Positions 26,230 to 35,401 of a DNA stretch of 64,000 nucleotides are shown here, piece after piece. The translations under genes and the position numbers were made by a program. Below the pieces are notes generated by a model. The model was not told where the DNA came from, searched no databases, and was given only the letters and a program-made list of their open reading frames with translations. Position 1 is the first letter of the stretch, and every line of letters starts with the position of its first letter. The stretch spans positions 930,001-994,000 of the forward strand of contig QAYZ01000016.1 in NCBI GenBank assembly GCA_003054655.1, given 5' to 3'. The DNA is from Spartobacteria bacterium LR76. GTDB taxonomy: Bacteria; Verrucomicrobiota; Verrucomicrobiia; Chthoniobacterales; Terrimicrobiaceae.

Positions 26230-26766
26230 CTAGGTCTCTCTTAATCTTAGGAAGAAAACTGTCGCTAATCCAGCCTCCTTCCCCGGCACGGAAAGAACGA
26301 GCACCGATCCGGGCGAAAGCACCACCTCATCGGGCTGCCCCGCTTCCACGCCGTCCACCGTCACGCGCAGCTCACGCTTGTGTACGGGCTTGGTCCCGAG
26401 CGAGATCGTCGCTGCGGGGTTCTTCAAAGTCGGAGCCTCCAGCACGATCCTGTCACCCTCCGCCCGCGGCGTGACGGATACGATGGAAATCCCTTCCGCG
26501 GCCAGCGCGCGGCGAACGACCGCGCCGACGCTCGGAATGAGAACGCCACGCACCGGACGCTTCACGTCGAGAGGCAGTTCCTCCGGTTTGCCTGCTTTCA
26601 CCGGCTGCTTGCAAGGCAGGAACATTCCTTCCATTCCCATCTCGCGAATCTTCTCTACCGGGCAGATGAAAGACTCCACGCTGATCCTGGAATCCGCTGC
26701 CTGAGCGGAAGACATCCCCGCCAATAAATACAGCAAAGAGACAGCCAATACAGCCCCGCGCTTCAT
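26230..26766 (-). CDS. secreted protein of unknown function
   Basis: This 178-residue protein has a signal peptide ending 'SSAQA'. The mature part is beta-rich: 'FICPVEKIREMGMEGMFLPCKQPVKAG' with two cysteines that could form a disulfide, followed by 'RGVLIPSVGAVVRRALAAEGI' and 'HKRELRVTVDGVEAGQPDEVVLSPG'. No family is recognised. The ATG overlaps the stop of the upstream VOC-family gene (ATGA), so the two are co-translated despite acting in different compartments. Confidence 0.6.
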   Translation of the reverse strand: MKRGAVLAVSLLYLLAGMSSAQAADSRISVESFICPVEKIREMGMEGMFLPCKQPVKAGKPEELPLDVKRPVRGVLIPSVGAVVRRALAAEGISIVSVTPRAEGDRIVLEAPTLKNPAATISLGTKPVHKRELRVTVDGVEAGQPDEVVLSPGSVLVLSVPGKEAGLATVFFLRLRET

Positions 26767-27161
26767 CGTCCGGCCCCCGATTCGCTCAGGGCGTTTGACA
26801 CCTCGATGAGGTTGCCATCCGGATCGCGAAAATAGACGGAAAGAATCAGGCCGCACGCGCCCGCTCTAACCACCGGCCCTTCCACGACATCGACGCCATG
26901 AGTGGCGAGGCTTTGAAACAATCCCTCCACAGGCTCATCGGAGATGAAACACAGGTCCGCCGAGCCGGGTGTCGCGCGGGCGGCGTGAGGTTCCAACTCC
27001 CGACCGACTTCATGCAGCTTGATCATCTGGGAGCCGAAAGACAAAGCATCCCGCCCGTCACCAAGCGGCACCACCTTCATGCCGAGAACTTCGGAATAAA
27101 ACCGCACCGTCCGAGGAATATCCGCCACCGTTAGCACCAAGTGATCAAGGTGAGAGATCAT
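26763..27161 (-). CDS. VOC/glyoxalase-fold protein
   Basis: This 132-residue protein has the vicinal oxygen chelate pattern: 'MISHLDHLVLTVADIPRTVRFYSEVLGM' with the first metal His, and 'GLILSVYFRDPDGNLIEVSN' with the C-terminal metal Glu. Members include glyoxalase I, extradiol dioxygenases and fosfomycin/bleomycin resistance proteins, so the substrate is unknown. The sequence is closest in style to single-domain 'virulence/VOC' proteins such as the Bacillus YwbC/YodE group. The ATG at 27161 is the family start; the longer open frame above it is spurious. Confidence 0.82.
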   Translation of the reverse strand: MISHLDHLVLTVADIPRTVRFYSEVLGMKVVPLGDGRDALSFGSQMIKLHEVGRELEPHAARATPGSADLCFISDEPVEGLFQSLATHGVDVVEGPVVRAGACGLILSVYFRDPDGNLIEVSNALSESGAGR

Positions 27162-27315
27162 GAGGCAGCCTATTCCCTTCCTGCCTGCACCACAAGGCGC
27201 CTCCATCACATCCCTCCTCGGTACGTAGCGTTCCCCAGTCCGCCACATGCACTGCGATGCCAGCGCAAAACAGGAGGATTGCATTCCATGCGAAAGCCAC
27301 CTAATTGCACCCGCG

Positions 27316-28407
27316 ATGACAGAGACCTCGGCATTCGTAGCGCTCACCCTTTTACCCGGCATGGGGCCGGTCCGGGTGCGCCGACTGCTGGCGAGGTTTG
27401 GCTCCGCCGCCGCAATTCTGGCCGCCACAGCGAAAGAACTGCGTCAGGTCGAGGGCATTGGCTCCGAAACCGGTGATACGCTTGTCTCGTGGCAGGATCG
27501 GGTCGACCCAGTGGCGGAGCTGGAAAAAGTCGCGGCCTTTGGCGCGACGGTTGTCTCGCTGGCCGACCCCGAGTACCCGGAGTCCCTTCGGGAGCTTCAC
27601 GACGCCCCCATCCTTCTTTACGTCTGGGGCGATCCATCCGTCCTCGCCTCATCGCAACTGGGAGTCGTCGGCACCCGCAAGCCCTCCCACTACGCCGCCG
27701 AGTGCGCCAAGAAGCTCTCCTACCAGCTCGCCTATGCGGGGATCACGGTGACCAGCGGGCTGGCTCGCGGCGTCGATGCCCTCGCCCATCAGGCAGCCAT
27801 CGCCGCTCGCGGGCGTACAGTCGCGGTACTGGGCAGCGGCCTGAATAATCTCTACCCGCCGGAAAATCGCGAACTGGCCGAGAAAATCGCCATCACCGGA
27901 GCAGTCGTCTCCGAGTTTCCCATGGATACCAAGCCGGACCCCCGGCAGTTTCCGATGCGGAACCGGATCATCTCCGGGCTGTCCTTTGGCCTCCTCGTCG
28001 TGGAGGCGGGAACCAAAAGCGGCTCGCTCATCAGCGCCTCGCAGGCCACCGAGCAGGGGCGCTCCGTATACGCCGTCCCGGGCCGCATCGATCAACCCAA
28101 CGCCCTCGGGTCCAACCGCTTGATCCAGCAAGGGGCCAAGCTCGTCATGAGCGCCCAGGACATCCTCGACGACCTCGGTTTACTCTTCTCCGAAACACCC
28201 AAATTGACCAAATCCGCGCCCGCCATTTCTCTGAGTGGGTCGGAAAAGACTGTCCACGAGGCACTTGGCGACGAGGAAACGACGATTGACGACCTCATCG
28301 CCAAATGCGGGTTGCCAACGCATGAGGTCTCTTCTACGTTGCTCGCCCTTGAAATGAGGCGGCTGGTCAAGCAACTCCCCGGTGGCCGCTTCGTAAAATT
28401 AAACTGA
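27316..28407 (+). CDS. dprA: DNA-processing protein DprA (Smf)
   Basis: This 363-residue protein protects incoming single-stranded DNA and loads RecA during natural transformation. An N-terminal helix-hairpin-helix/SAM-like part ('TLLPGMGPVRVRRLLARFG') precedes the Rossmann-like core with 'GVVGTRKPS', 'TSGLARGVDALAHQAAI', 'VLGSGLNNLYPPEN' and 'FPMRNRIISGLS'. A C-terminal winged helix near 295-363 completes the family layout. The ATG at 27316 was preferred over a start 23 codons upstream. topB follows after 2 bp, the usual dprA-topoisomerase neighbourhood (more often topA). Confidence 0.95.
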   Translation: MTETSAFVALTLLPGMGPVRVRRLLARFGSAAAILAATAKELRQVEGIGSETGDTLVSWQDRVDPVAELEKVAAFGATVVSLADPEYPESLRELHDAPILLYVWGDPSVLASSQLGVVGTRKPSHYAAECAKKLSYQLAYAGITVTSGLARGVDALAHQAAIAARGRTVAVLGSGLNNLYPPENRELAEKIAITGAVVSEFPMDTKPDPRQFPMRNRIISGLSFGLLVVEAGTKSGSLISASQATEQGRSVYAVPGRIDQPNALGSNRLIQQGAKLVMSAQDILDDLGLLFSETPKLTKSAPAISLSGSEKTVHEALGDEETTIDDLIAKCGLPTHEVSSTLLALEMRRLVKQLPGGRFVKLN

Positions 28408-28409
28408 CC

Positions 28410-30887
28410 ATGCCCAAAACTCTCGTCATCGCCGAAAAGCCCAGCGTCGCCGCGGACCTCGCCCGTGCTCTCGGCAAAATCCCGAAGAAGGACGACCTCT
28501 TCGAGAACGACGAGTATGTCATTACCTCGGCCATCGGCCACCTCGTGGAGCTGTGCCTCCCCAACGAGATGGACAAGAAGCGGGGCAAGTGGTCCTTCGC
28601 CGCGCTGCCGATCATTCCCGAGGAATTCGACCTCAAGCCGATCGAGAAAACGCAGTCGCGCTTCAATCTCCTCAAGCGCCTCCTGAAGCGCTCCGACATC
28701 GATGTCGTCGTAAACGCCTGCGACGCCGGGCGCGAGGGCGAACTCATTTTCCATTATCTGGTCAAGCTGGCGGGTTCCAAAAAACCCACCCAGCGCCTGT
28801 GGCTGCAAAGCATGACGCCCGAGGCCATCCGCGACGGCTTCTCCAAGCTCCGCGAGGGCGAGGAAATGCGCCCGCTGGCCGACGCCGCCGTCTGCCGCAG
28901 TGAAAGCGACTGGCTGGTCGGCATCAACGGCACCCGCGCCATGACCGCCTTTAATTCCAAGGGCGGAGGCTTCCAGCTCACCCCGGTGGGCCGCGTCCAG
29001 ACCCCCACCCTCGCCATCCTGGCCGAGCGTGAAGTGAAGATTCGCGGATTCAAGCCGCGCCCGTATTTCGAGGTCTTTGGCGACTTCGGCGTGCAGGCGG
29101 GCAGCTATCGCGGCCGCTGGTTTGACGAGGCTTTCAAGAAGGGCGCGGATGAAGACGGTCGCGCCGAGCGCATCTGGACCCGCGAGCAGGCCGACGCCAT
29201 CGCCGCCAAGTGCCTGGGCAAACCCGGTATCGTCACCGAGGAGAAAAAGCCCGCCACCCAGATCTCGCCCCAGCTTTACGACCTGACGACGCTCCAGCGC
29301 GAGGCCAACTCGCGTTTCTCACTCAGCGCCCGCCGCACGCTGCAAATCGCCCAGGCGCTCTACGAAAAGCACAAGGTCCTCACCTACCCGCGTACCGACT
29401 CGCGCTATCTGCCCGAGGATTACGTAGGCAACGTGAAGGCCGCTCTCACGAAATTCGACAACCCGGAGCTCGCCGGGCATGCGCAGAAGGCGCTTTCCCA
29501 GGGCTGGGTGCGCCCAAACAAGCGCATCTTCAACGACGCCAAGGTCACCGACCACCACGCCATCATCCCGACCGGTGTTGCGCCCAAAAATCTCGATGAG
29601 ATCGAGATGAAGGTCTACGACATGGTGGCCCGCCGGTTCATCGCCGTCTTCTATCCCGCCGCCGAGTTTGAGATCACGACCCGCATCACGCGCGTCGAGG
29701 GCGAACCGTTCAAGAGTGACGGCAAGATCATCGTCAATCCGGGCTGGATGGCCGTTTACGGCAAGCAGGCCGCCACGGGCGACGACCAGACCCTTTGCCC
29801 CGTCGTCTCGGGCGAGACCGCCCAGACCGAGAATACCGAGGTCAAACAGAACGAGACCAAGCCTCCCGCCCGCTTCACGGAAGCCACGCTGCTTTCCGCC
29901 ATGGAAGGCGCGGGCAAGCTCGTCGAGGACGAGGAACTCCGCGAGGCCATGAGCCAGCGCGGCCTCGGCACCCCGGCCACGCGCGCCCAGATCATCGAAG
30001 GGCTCATCCTCGATTCCTACATCAACCGCCAGGGCCGCGACCTCATCGTGACCCAGAAGGGCCTCTCGCTCATCAACCTCCTGCGCGGCATCGGCATCAA
30101 TGCCCTCACCTCCCCCGAACTCACGGGCGAGTGGGAGTTCAAGCTCAAGCAGATGGAGCGCGGCGCCATGCCCCGCCCGCAGTTCATGGACGAGATCCGG
30201 CACTTCACCGAGGAGATCGTCGCCAAGGCCAAGGACTACTCGGGCGACGCCGTCGAGGGACAATTCCACGACCTGGAGGCCAAGTGCCCAAAGTGCGGCA
30301 ACGTCGGCTTCAAGGAATCCTACAAGGCCTACGAGTGCAAATCCTGCGCCCTCCTCGTCTGGAAAAACATGGCCGGACGCGAACTCGAACGCGAGGAGGT
30401 GCAGACCCTTCTCGAAAAAGGAGCCGTCGGCCCGCTGGAGGGCTTCCGCAGCAAGCTCGGTCGTCCCTTTTCTGCCGTCATCAAGCTCGACCCGGAGTTT
30501 AAGCAGAGCTTCGACTTTGGCACGTCCGACGCCGCCGAGGCGCAGACCATCGACTTTTCCGCCCTGCCCGTCATCACCACCTGCCCGGTCTGCAAGACCG
30601 GCTCCGTGCGCGACACCGGCAGCGCCTACCAGTGCGACAACACGGGCAAGTGCAAGTTCCGTATGGGCAAATCCATCTGCCAGCGGGAGATTCCCGCCGA
30701 GCAGGTCATCAAGCTCGCGGAAAACGGCAAGACCGACCTCATCCCGCGCTTCATCTCCAAGAAGGGCAAGCCGTTCTCGGCCTTCCTCAAGCTGGAGGGC
30801 ACGCGCGTGGCGTTCGAGTTTGAGCCCCGCAAACCCGCGGCCAAAAAGACCTCGGCGCGAGCGGCTTCCTCCGCAGCAGCAGCCTGA
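28410..30887 (+). CDS. topB: type IA DNA topoisomerase (topoisomerase III)
   Basis: This 825-residue enzyme has an N-terminal Toprim domain with Glu9 in 'VIAEKPSVA' and 'DAGREGELI' (residues 105-113), and the active-site Tyr326 in 'TYPRTDSRY'. The 'NACDAGREGEL' form is that of Bacillus-type TopB rather than TopA's DxD. The region 300-600 forms the gate. The C-terminus adds zinc-ribbon/topo C-repeat units: 'CPKCGNVGF..YECKSC' near 630 and 'CPVCKTGSV' near 730, then a basic Lys/Ala tail. It relaxes negative supercoils and decatenates DNA. It is co-directional with dprA, 2 bp apart. Confidence 0.93.
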   Translation: MPKTLVIAEKPSVAADLARALGKIPKKDDLFENDEYVITSAIGHLVELCLPNEMDKKRGKWSFAALPIIPEEFDLKPIEKTQSRFNLLKRLLKRSDIDVVVNACDAGREGELIFHYLVKLAGSKKPTQRLWLQSMTPEAIRDGFSKLREGEEMRPLADAAVCRSESDWLVGINGTRAMTAFNSKGGGFQLTPVGRVQTPTLAILAEREVKIRGFKPRPYFEVFGDFGVQAGSYRGRWFDEAFKKGADEDGRAERIWTREQADAIAAKCLGKPGIVTEEKKPATQISPQLYDLTTLQREANSRFSLSARRTLQIAQALYEKHKVLTYPRTDSRYLPEDYVGNVKAALTKFDNPELAGHAQKALSQGWVRPNKRIFNDAKVTDHHAIIPTGVAPKNLDEIEMKVYDMVARRFIAVFYPAAEFEITTRITRVEGEPFKSDGKIIVNPGWMAVYGKQAATGDDQTLCPVVSGETAQTENTEVKQNETKPPARFTEATLLSAMEGAGKLVEDEELREAMSQRGLGTPATRAQIIEGLILDSYINRQGRDLIVTQKGLSLINLLRGIGINALTSPELTGEWEFKLKQMERGAMPRPQFMDEIRHFTEEIVAKAKDYSGDAVEGQFHDLEAKCPKCGNVGFKESYKAYECKSCALLVWKNMAGRELEREEVQTLLEKGAVGPLEGFRSKLGRPFSAVIKLDPEFKQSFDFGTSDAAEAQTIDFSALPVITTCPVCKTGSVRDTGSAYQCDNTGKCKFRMGKSICQREIPAEQVIKLAENGKTDLIPRFISKKGKPFSAFLKLEGTRVAFEFEPRKPAAKKTSARAASSAAAA

Positions 30888-30966
30888 TCGCATTAGCTTA
30901 TTTTCATAAATATTAGGGTTCCGCTTTACATATCGCGGGATCGTGATTAGGTGGCGTCGTTGTTCA

Positions 30967-32820
30967 ATGACCAGCCCTGAGGCCAGTCAATCGTCCCCGT
31001 CGGGTTTTCGAATTCTTGTCGATCTTACCCTGCGCTACCCTCGTCTTCTGGGGGTCATCATCCTGCTGGGCTTCCTGTCCAGCCTGGTGAGCGCCCCCAC
31101 GCCGTACCTCGGCAAGATCATCATCGACGACCTGATCTTTCGCGGCGGCGCGGCGGCTGGCCACGAGGTTTCCGGCTGGCTGGGCATCTCGCACACCGTC
31201 TGGATGATGACCGGCATCGTCGCGCTCGGCGTCTTCCTGAAGGTCGTCGGCAGCCTGCTGGGAGGTTGGCAATGTCATTACATCCTCCAGATCACCCGCA
31301 ACTCGCTCTACGACGTGCGCCTGAATACCGCGCTCCGCCTCATGGGTGCGCGGCAGGAGAAGCTCGAGCGGCTGGAGGCCGGGCGTATTGCCTCCCGCAT
31401 CGGCTTCGATGTGAACCAGATGGATGGCGCGATCTTCAGCATCCTGCGGAATTTCCTCTCCAGCGTCTTCCTCGTCATCGTGGTCGTCGGGTTCATGGTC
31501 TTCATCAATCCGTGGCTGACCCTCGTGGTTCTCGCCACCATGCCGATCACCGCGATCCTCAGCATGGTGTCGTACTCGAAGCTCCGGGAGTTCAGCCGCG
31601 AGGAGTCCGACCGCGTGGCCGACCTCACCGCGACCACGGCGGAAACCTTTGGCGCGCTCAAGGTCATCCGCGTCTTTGCCTCGGAGGGCTTTTTCCTCTC
31701 CCGCCTGCAAAAGCGCTGCGAAGCGCTGCGCTATGAGGGGCTTTACCACTGGACGCGCTTTCACGCCCTCAACCTCCTGCTCACCCTGCTCAGCAGCCTC
31801 GGCGGCGATATTTTCCTTTTGGTCGGCGGCATCCTCGCAATCAAGGGCGAGATCACCTTTGGCTCCTTCTTCGCCTTCTACGGCTACCAGGCCATGCTCT
31901 GGGGCCCCATCGGCACGCTCCTCAACGCCGGTCAGATCATGCAAACCGGCACCGCCAGCGCGGAAAAGGTGCGGACCATGGCCCTGCTGGAGCAGGAGCC
32001 TTACCTGAACAACGCCCGGCCCAAGCCCTCGCAGGCCTTCCAGGGCGAGATCATCGCGGAAAACCTCACCTTTGCCTACAATGCGGGCGAGCCCATCATT
32101 CGCGACCTGAGTTTCCGCATCGCCCCGGGCTCCATGGTCGCCCTCGTCGGCCAGTCCGGCTCCGGCAAGACCACGCTGGCCAATCTCCTCCTCGGCATGT
32201 ACCTGCCGACCGGCGGCAAGCTCTACATCGACGGCACGGATATCCGCGATTGGGACCTTCAGGCCTTGCGGGTCCACATGGGCGTCGTGTTGCAGGATGC
32301 CATGCTCTTCAACGACACGCTGCGCACGAATCTCTGTATGGGCCGCGAGCACCCCGATGAACGCATCTGGGCCGCCCTCGCTGGCGCGCACCTCGATACC
32401 TTCGTGCGCGGATTGCCCAAAGGCCTCGATGAGCACGCAGGCATCGGCGGCACGCGACTCTCCGGCGGCCAGAAACAGCGCATCGCCATCGCCCGCGTGT
32501 TTCTCAAGAACCCCAAGCTCCTCATCCTCGACGAGGCCACCAGCGCCCTCGATAGCGAGACGGAAAAGGCCATCCAGCGCTCCTTTGACGCCCTCATGGC
32601 GGGCCGCACCTCCGTCGTCATCGCGCACCGGCTTTCCACCATCTACCAGGCCGACCAGATCCTCGTCCTCCACCAGGGCCGCCTCGTCGAGAGCGGTACT
32701 CACGAGGAACTCGTCAGCCGCCCCGCAGGCCACTATCGCGAACTCTACGAAGCCCAGGTCGAGGGCATGATCCCCATGAGCGGCGCCACCCGCCGGTCGT
32801 GGACAGAACCCCGCCACTAA
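30967..32820 (+). CDS. ABC transporter, fused permease and ATPase (exporter type)
   Basis: This half-transporter of about 617 residues has six transmembrane helices in residues 20-320 and a nucleotide-binding domain with Walker A 'GQSGSGKTT', signature 'LSGGQKQR', Walker B 'LLILDEATSALD' and H-loop 'VIAHRLSTI'. The NBD begins near 'IAENLTFAYNAGEP'. There is no N-terminal C39 peptidase domain, so it is not a leader-cleaving bacteriocin exporter. An upstream GTG (30943) is an alternative start. It is followed after 6 bp by an HlyD-type adaptor, which suggests export of a peptide, lipid or small molecule across the envelope. Confidence 0.92.
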   Translation: MTSPEASQSSPSGFRILVDLTLRYPRLLGVIILLGFLSSLVSAPTPYLGKIIIDDLIFRGGAAAGHEVSGWLGISHTVWMMTGIVALGVFLKVVGSLLGGWQCHYILQITRNSLYDVRLNTALRLMGARQEKLERLEAGRIASRIGFDVNQMDGAIFSILRNFLSSVFLVIVVVGFMVFINPWLTLVVLATMPITAILSMVSYSKLREFSREESDRVADLTATTAETFGALKVIRVFASEGFFLSRLQKRCEALRYEGLYHWTRFHALNLLLTLLSSLGGDIFLLVGGILAIKGEITFGSFFAFYGYQAMLWGPIGTLLNAGQIMQTGTASAEKVRTMALLEQEPYLNNARPKPSQAFQGEIIAENLTFAYNAGEPIIRDLSFRIAPGSMVALVGQSGSGKTTLANLLLGMYLPTGGKLYIDGTDIRDWDLQALRVHMGVVLQDAMLFNDTLRTNLCMGREHPDERIWAALAGAHLDTFVRGLPKGLDEHAGIGGTRLSGGQKQRIAIARVFLKNPKLLILDEATSALDSETEKAIQRSFDALMAGRTSVVIAHRLSTIYQADQILVLHQGRLVESGTHEELVSRPAGHYRELYEAQVEGMIPMSGATRRSWTEPRH

Positions 32821-32826
32821 CTCGCC

Positions 32827-34026
32827 ATGGTCGTCGACGAAATCACATCCAAGCGCTCCGACGTGCGGACCAAATCGCCGCTCTGCGATGACGATTACCG
32901 CCTGCCGCTCGCGAAGCTTCCCAAGGCCATTCCGCCACGCTGGATGTACACCAGCATGCTCTGGAGCATCGGCGTCACCGTCGTGCTCACCGCCGCGACT
33001 CTCCTCAGCCCGATGGATGAGTATGTCACTGCTCCCGGCGAGGTGCGCCCGGCCGAGTACGCCTACGTCTTCAGCCGGGCCGAGGGCCTCCTGGAGACCA
33101 TCGATGTGAAGGACGGCGAAAAAGTCCGCCAGGGCCAGGTGCTCGCCCGTCTCGACGGCTGGGAAATCCGCAAGCGCATCCGGGAAATCGAGGCCGACAT
33201 CGCCCAGACGGAAGCCGAGCTCGCCATGGCCGAGGCCGCCCAGCGCAAAGTCACCGCCGCGCCCGTCCCCGCCGAATTTCTCTTCAGCGCCGTCGAGATG
33301 GAGCGCCAGAAGGAAATCCAGGGCCTCCAGCAGGATTACCTCCATCGCCTGAACGAACTCCAGAAAACCGGAGCCGCCTCCGGCACGGAGCTCCTCAACA
33401 TCCGCCTCCAGCTCATCGCCTCCGAGTCGATGCTGAAGCGCAGCCAGCAGGCCTACGATCTCTTCAAGGGCGACTACGGCGCCGCCTCCCAAACCGAAGC
33501 CGCCGAAAAAGTGCGCGTCACCGAGGCCCGGCTCGCCGGGTTGCGCTCCCGCCTGGAATCCGCCCAGAGCGACCTGAAGCGACTGGAGATCATCGCCCCC
33601 ACCGACGGCAACATCCTCACGACCGCCCGACGCTTCCCCGGCGAAAAAATCGCCGCAGGCACCGCCCTCTTCAAGATCAGCGACGACAACGACAAGACCG
33701 AGCTGCGCCTCTACGCCACCGAGGACCGCGTGAACCTCATCCAGCCCGGCCAGCTCGTGCGCTTCCGCGCCAACAACAACCCCGACCGCCTCGCCCCCCT
33801 CGCCATCGCCCGCGTCACCGAGGTCGCCCGCGACCGCGACCTCGCCTCCGAAGAGGATGCAGCCGATACGAACAGGCTGAGCACCTATCGCGTGAAGGCG
33901 GCTATTGAAGAGGCACAATACCCCCTCGCCGTCGGCGCCACCGTCGAGGCCGAGATCGTCCTCGAGCGCCGCCCCTTCTGGCGCCTCCTCCTCATGAAGC
34001 CCCAGCCCACCGGCTCGAAGCTCTAG
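32827..34026 (+). CDS. HlyD-family secretion adaptor
   Basis: This 399-residue protein has one transmembrane segment near residues 42-62 ('MLWSIGVTVVLTAATLL'), an N-terminal cytoplasmic tail and a lipoyl half-motif 'GLLETIDVKDGEKVRQGQVLARLDG'. A long coiled coil of about 110-260, rich in Gln and Glu, and a second half 'IAPTDGNILTTARRFPGEKIAAG' follow. It matches the membrane-fusion partner of exporter-type ABC transporters and is in one unit with the ABC gene. No outer-membrane channel or candidate cargo peptide is adjacent. Confidence 0.9.
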   Translation: MVVDEITSKRSDVRTKSPLCDDDYRLPLAKLPKAIPPRWMYTSMLWSIGVTVVLTAATLLSPMDEYVTAPGEVRPAEYAYVFSRAEGLLETIDVKDGEKVRQGQVLARLDGWEIRKRIREIEADIAQTEAELAMAEAAQRKVTAAPVPAEFLFSAVEMERQKEIQGLQQDYLHRLNELQKTGAASGTELLNIRLQLIASESMLKRSQQAYDLFKGDYGAASQTEAAEKVRVTEARLAGLRSRLESAQSDLKRLEIIAPTDGNILTTARRFPGEKIAAGTALFKISDDNDKTELRLYATEDRVNLIQPGQLVRFRANNNPDRLAPLAIARVTEVARDRDLASEEDAADTNRLSTYRVKAAIEEAQYPLAVGATVEAEIVLERRPFWRLLLMKPQPTGSKL

Positions 34027-34390
34027 CGCGGTTCAACTAAAGATGCGCCCCCTGCTCGGTGAGCACCCGGGGCCGACAGGGTGGATAACCAGCACCTCCT
34101 CGCGAGCGTCAATGCGCACGCCCATCGCGCCGCCTATCGTAGCGCATGATAGTCATGGCCGCGTCAGAAAGTTTGCGAAGCTCCGCGTGATGCGACCGAT
34201 GCGACGAGGCTGCCGTGAGGCTGGACTGGATCAGCAAGGAATTGACAATGGGAACGCGAGCCGGAGCCTGCCGACTGGCGAAGGAGGCGAGACCCCGGCT
34301 CGCGTTCCCATTCTAAGATAAGGCCTGTTTGGGAGTGTTTTGCTCTGTCGGAGAGCGTTAGCCAGGTGCTGATCTGACTACCCCCGTTTC
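34027..34390. other. intergenic region, 364 bp, with a long inverted repeat
   Basis: This gap lies between the HlyD-type gene and the convergent restriction endonuclease gene. The 34050-34200 part has protein-like composition in several frames but no complete gene; it may be a decayed fragment. The right half contains the 34247-34312 inverted repeat. No promoter is needed here because both flanking genes end in the gap. Confidence 0.5.
34247..34312. repeat. 18-bp perfect inverted repeat with structured loop
   Basis: The arms AATGGGAACGCGAGCCGG (34247-34264) and CCGGCTCGCGTTCCCATT (34295-34312) are perfectly complementary and separated by 30 nt. The loop itself contains short complementary blocks (GCCT with AGGC, GCC with GGC), so the whole can fold as a branched hairpin. 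It sits between two convergent genes, beside the restriction-modification locus. It may be a dispersed intergenic repeat (REP- or MITE-like) or a bidirectional terminator; there is no second copy in the window that I noticed. Confidence 0.7.
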
Positions 34391-35401
34391 TCACTGCTCG
34401 TTGGTCTCTCGTCTACGTGGCATCACGTCTGGATACGGCCCGAGGAAACGCTCTCCGTTGAAGTGAATCATGTGGTCGGGATCTTCGGCGATCCAGACTT
34501 CGGATTCCCACGCAATCTGCGAGACGAAGGCCTGCATAGCCCGGCGGTTCTCGAAGGCGGTGACGAACACGAGGCCCGCGTTGCAGTTGGCGAAGAGGTC
34601 TTTGAGTTCCTTGCGGCGCTTGCCGTCCACCGGGCCGGCGCTAGTGACTGCTTCGATGAGCAGAAGCCAGTTTCGCTTGGTATCGTGAACGATGACATCG
34701 GGAATCTTGGCGGCGGAATCCAAAGTAACGCCGAGCGCGGCCAGTCCCGCGGTTTCCAAATGGACGAATTTGTTTTCGGTGTCGCCGATGTAGAGGACCA
34801 CGCCTCCGGGAGCAAAGGCTGGGCAGAACTGCTCGATAATGGCTTTAATAAGCGGATTCTGACCACCGGGCGACAGCGCGACCTGAGAGCCATCGGGCAA
34901 GGTGACGGGTACACGGGCGAGGTCGCGCTTGCGGGCGATCTCGTATTTGAGCGTTTCGCGACTGGCCAGGTAATGCGCCAAAGCCGGAGTCCAATCGTGG
35001 GTGCCGAATGTGCGCAAGAGAGCGAGCGCAGTGGGCTCGATTTGATAGACGGTCTTGCCGCTGTTGGTCGGACGGTTGGGGTCGTCAGGATTGCGTAGCA
35101 GCAGGCCTTCCTCCACGAAGAATTTCACTGCATCATCGCGGATGGTTTCTCGTGTGTTGGGAGCGTAGTGGTTGCCGTAGGCGGCGGCGATGAAGTCGAT
35201 GATCGGAGTGATACCGCGCAAAGGAGCCTGGGCGTCGGACCATGAGGCATCCGGCTGAAGGTCAAGCAGGGCAAGCAACGTGTAGGCAGCGATTTCATTC
35301 CGCTGCTTCGGGCCAAACTGCAGCGCCGTCAGGGCTTCGATGGTCTCGGAGCGCCGCTTTTTCCGGGCGGCGGCTTTGCGTTTGGAGCTATCAGCGGGCA
35401 T
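34391..35401 (-). CDS. BsuBI/PstI-type restriction endonuclease
   Basis: This 336-residue protein matches the PstI/BsuBI family, type II enzymes recognising CTGCAG. The N-terminal 30-135 region looks like a winged-helix recognition part. The C-terminal nuclease block contains 'LSPGGQNPLIKAIIEQFCPAF', 'GGVVLYIGDTENK', 'KIPDVIVHDTKRNWLLLIEAVTSAGP' (PD at 234-235, Glu250) and 'KRRKELKDLF', giving PD-(D/E)xK-like residues. The specificity is inferred from the family alone. The start overlaps the methyltransferase stop by 11 nt. Confidence 0.9.
   Translation of the reverse strand: MPADSSKRKAAARKKRRSETIEALTALQFGPKQRNEIAAYTLLALLDLQPDASWSDAQAPLRGITPIIDFIAAAYGNHYAPNTRETIRDDAVKFFVEEGLLLRNPDDPNRPTNSGKTVYQIEPTALALLRTFGTHDWTPALAHYLASRETLKYEIARKRDLARVPVTLPDGSQVALSPGGQNPLIKAIIEQFCPAFAPGGVVLYIGDTENKFVHLETAGLAALGVTLDSAAKIPDVIVHDTKRNWLLLIEAVTSAGPVDGKRRKELKDLFANCNAGLVFVTAFENRRAMQAFVSQIAWESEVWIAEDPDHMIHFNGERFLGPYPDVMPRRRETNEQ

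Noticed and set aside
29319-30893. Open frame antisense to topB
   Set aside because: Shadow of the topoisomerase reading frame, with low-complexity composition.
30964-33918. Long open frame of about 980 codons antisense to the ABC transporter and HlyD genes
   Set aside because: It is a by-product of GC-rich codon bias: the plus-strand frames encode complete, motif-rich proteins, while the antisense product is low-complexity and rich in Gly, Glu, Asp and His.
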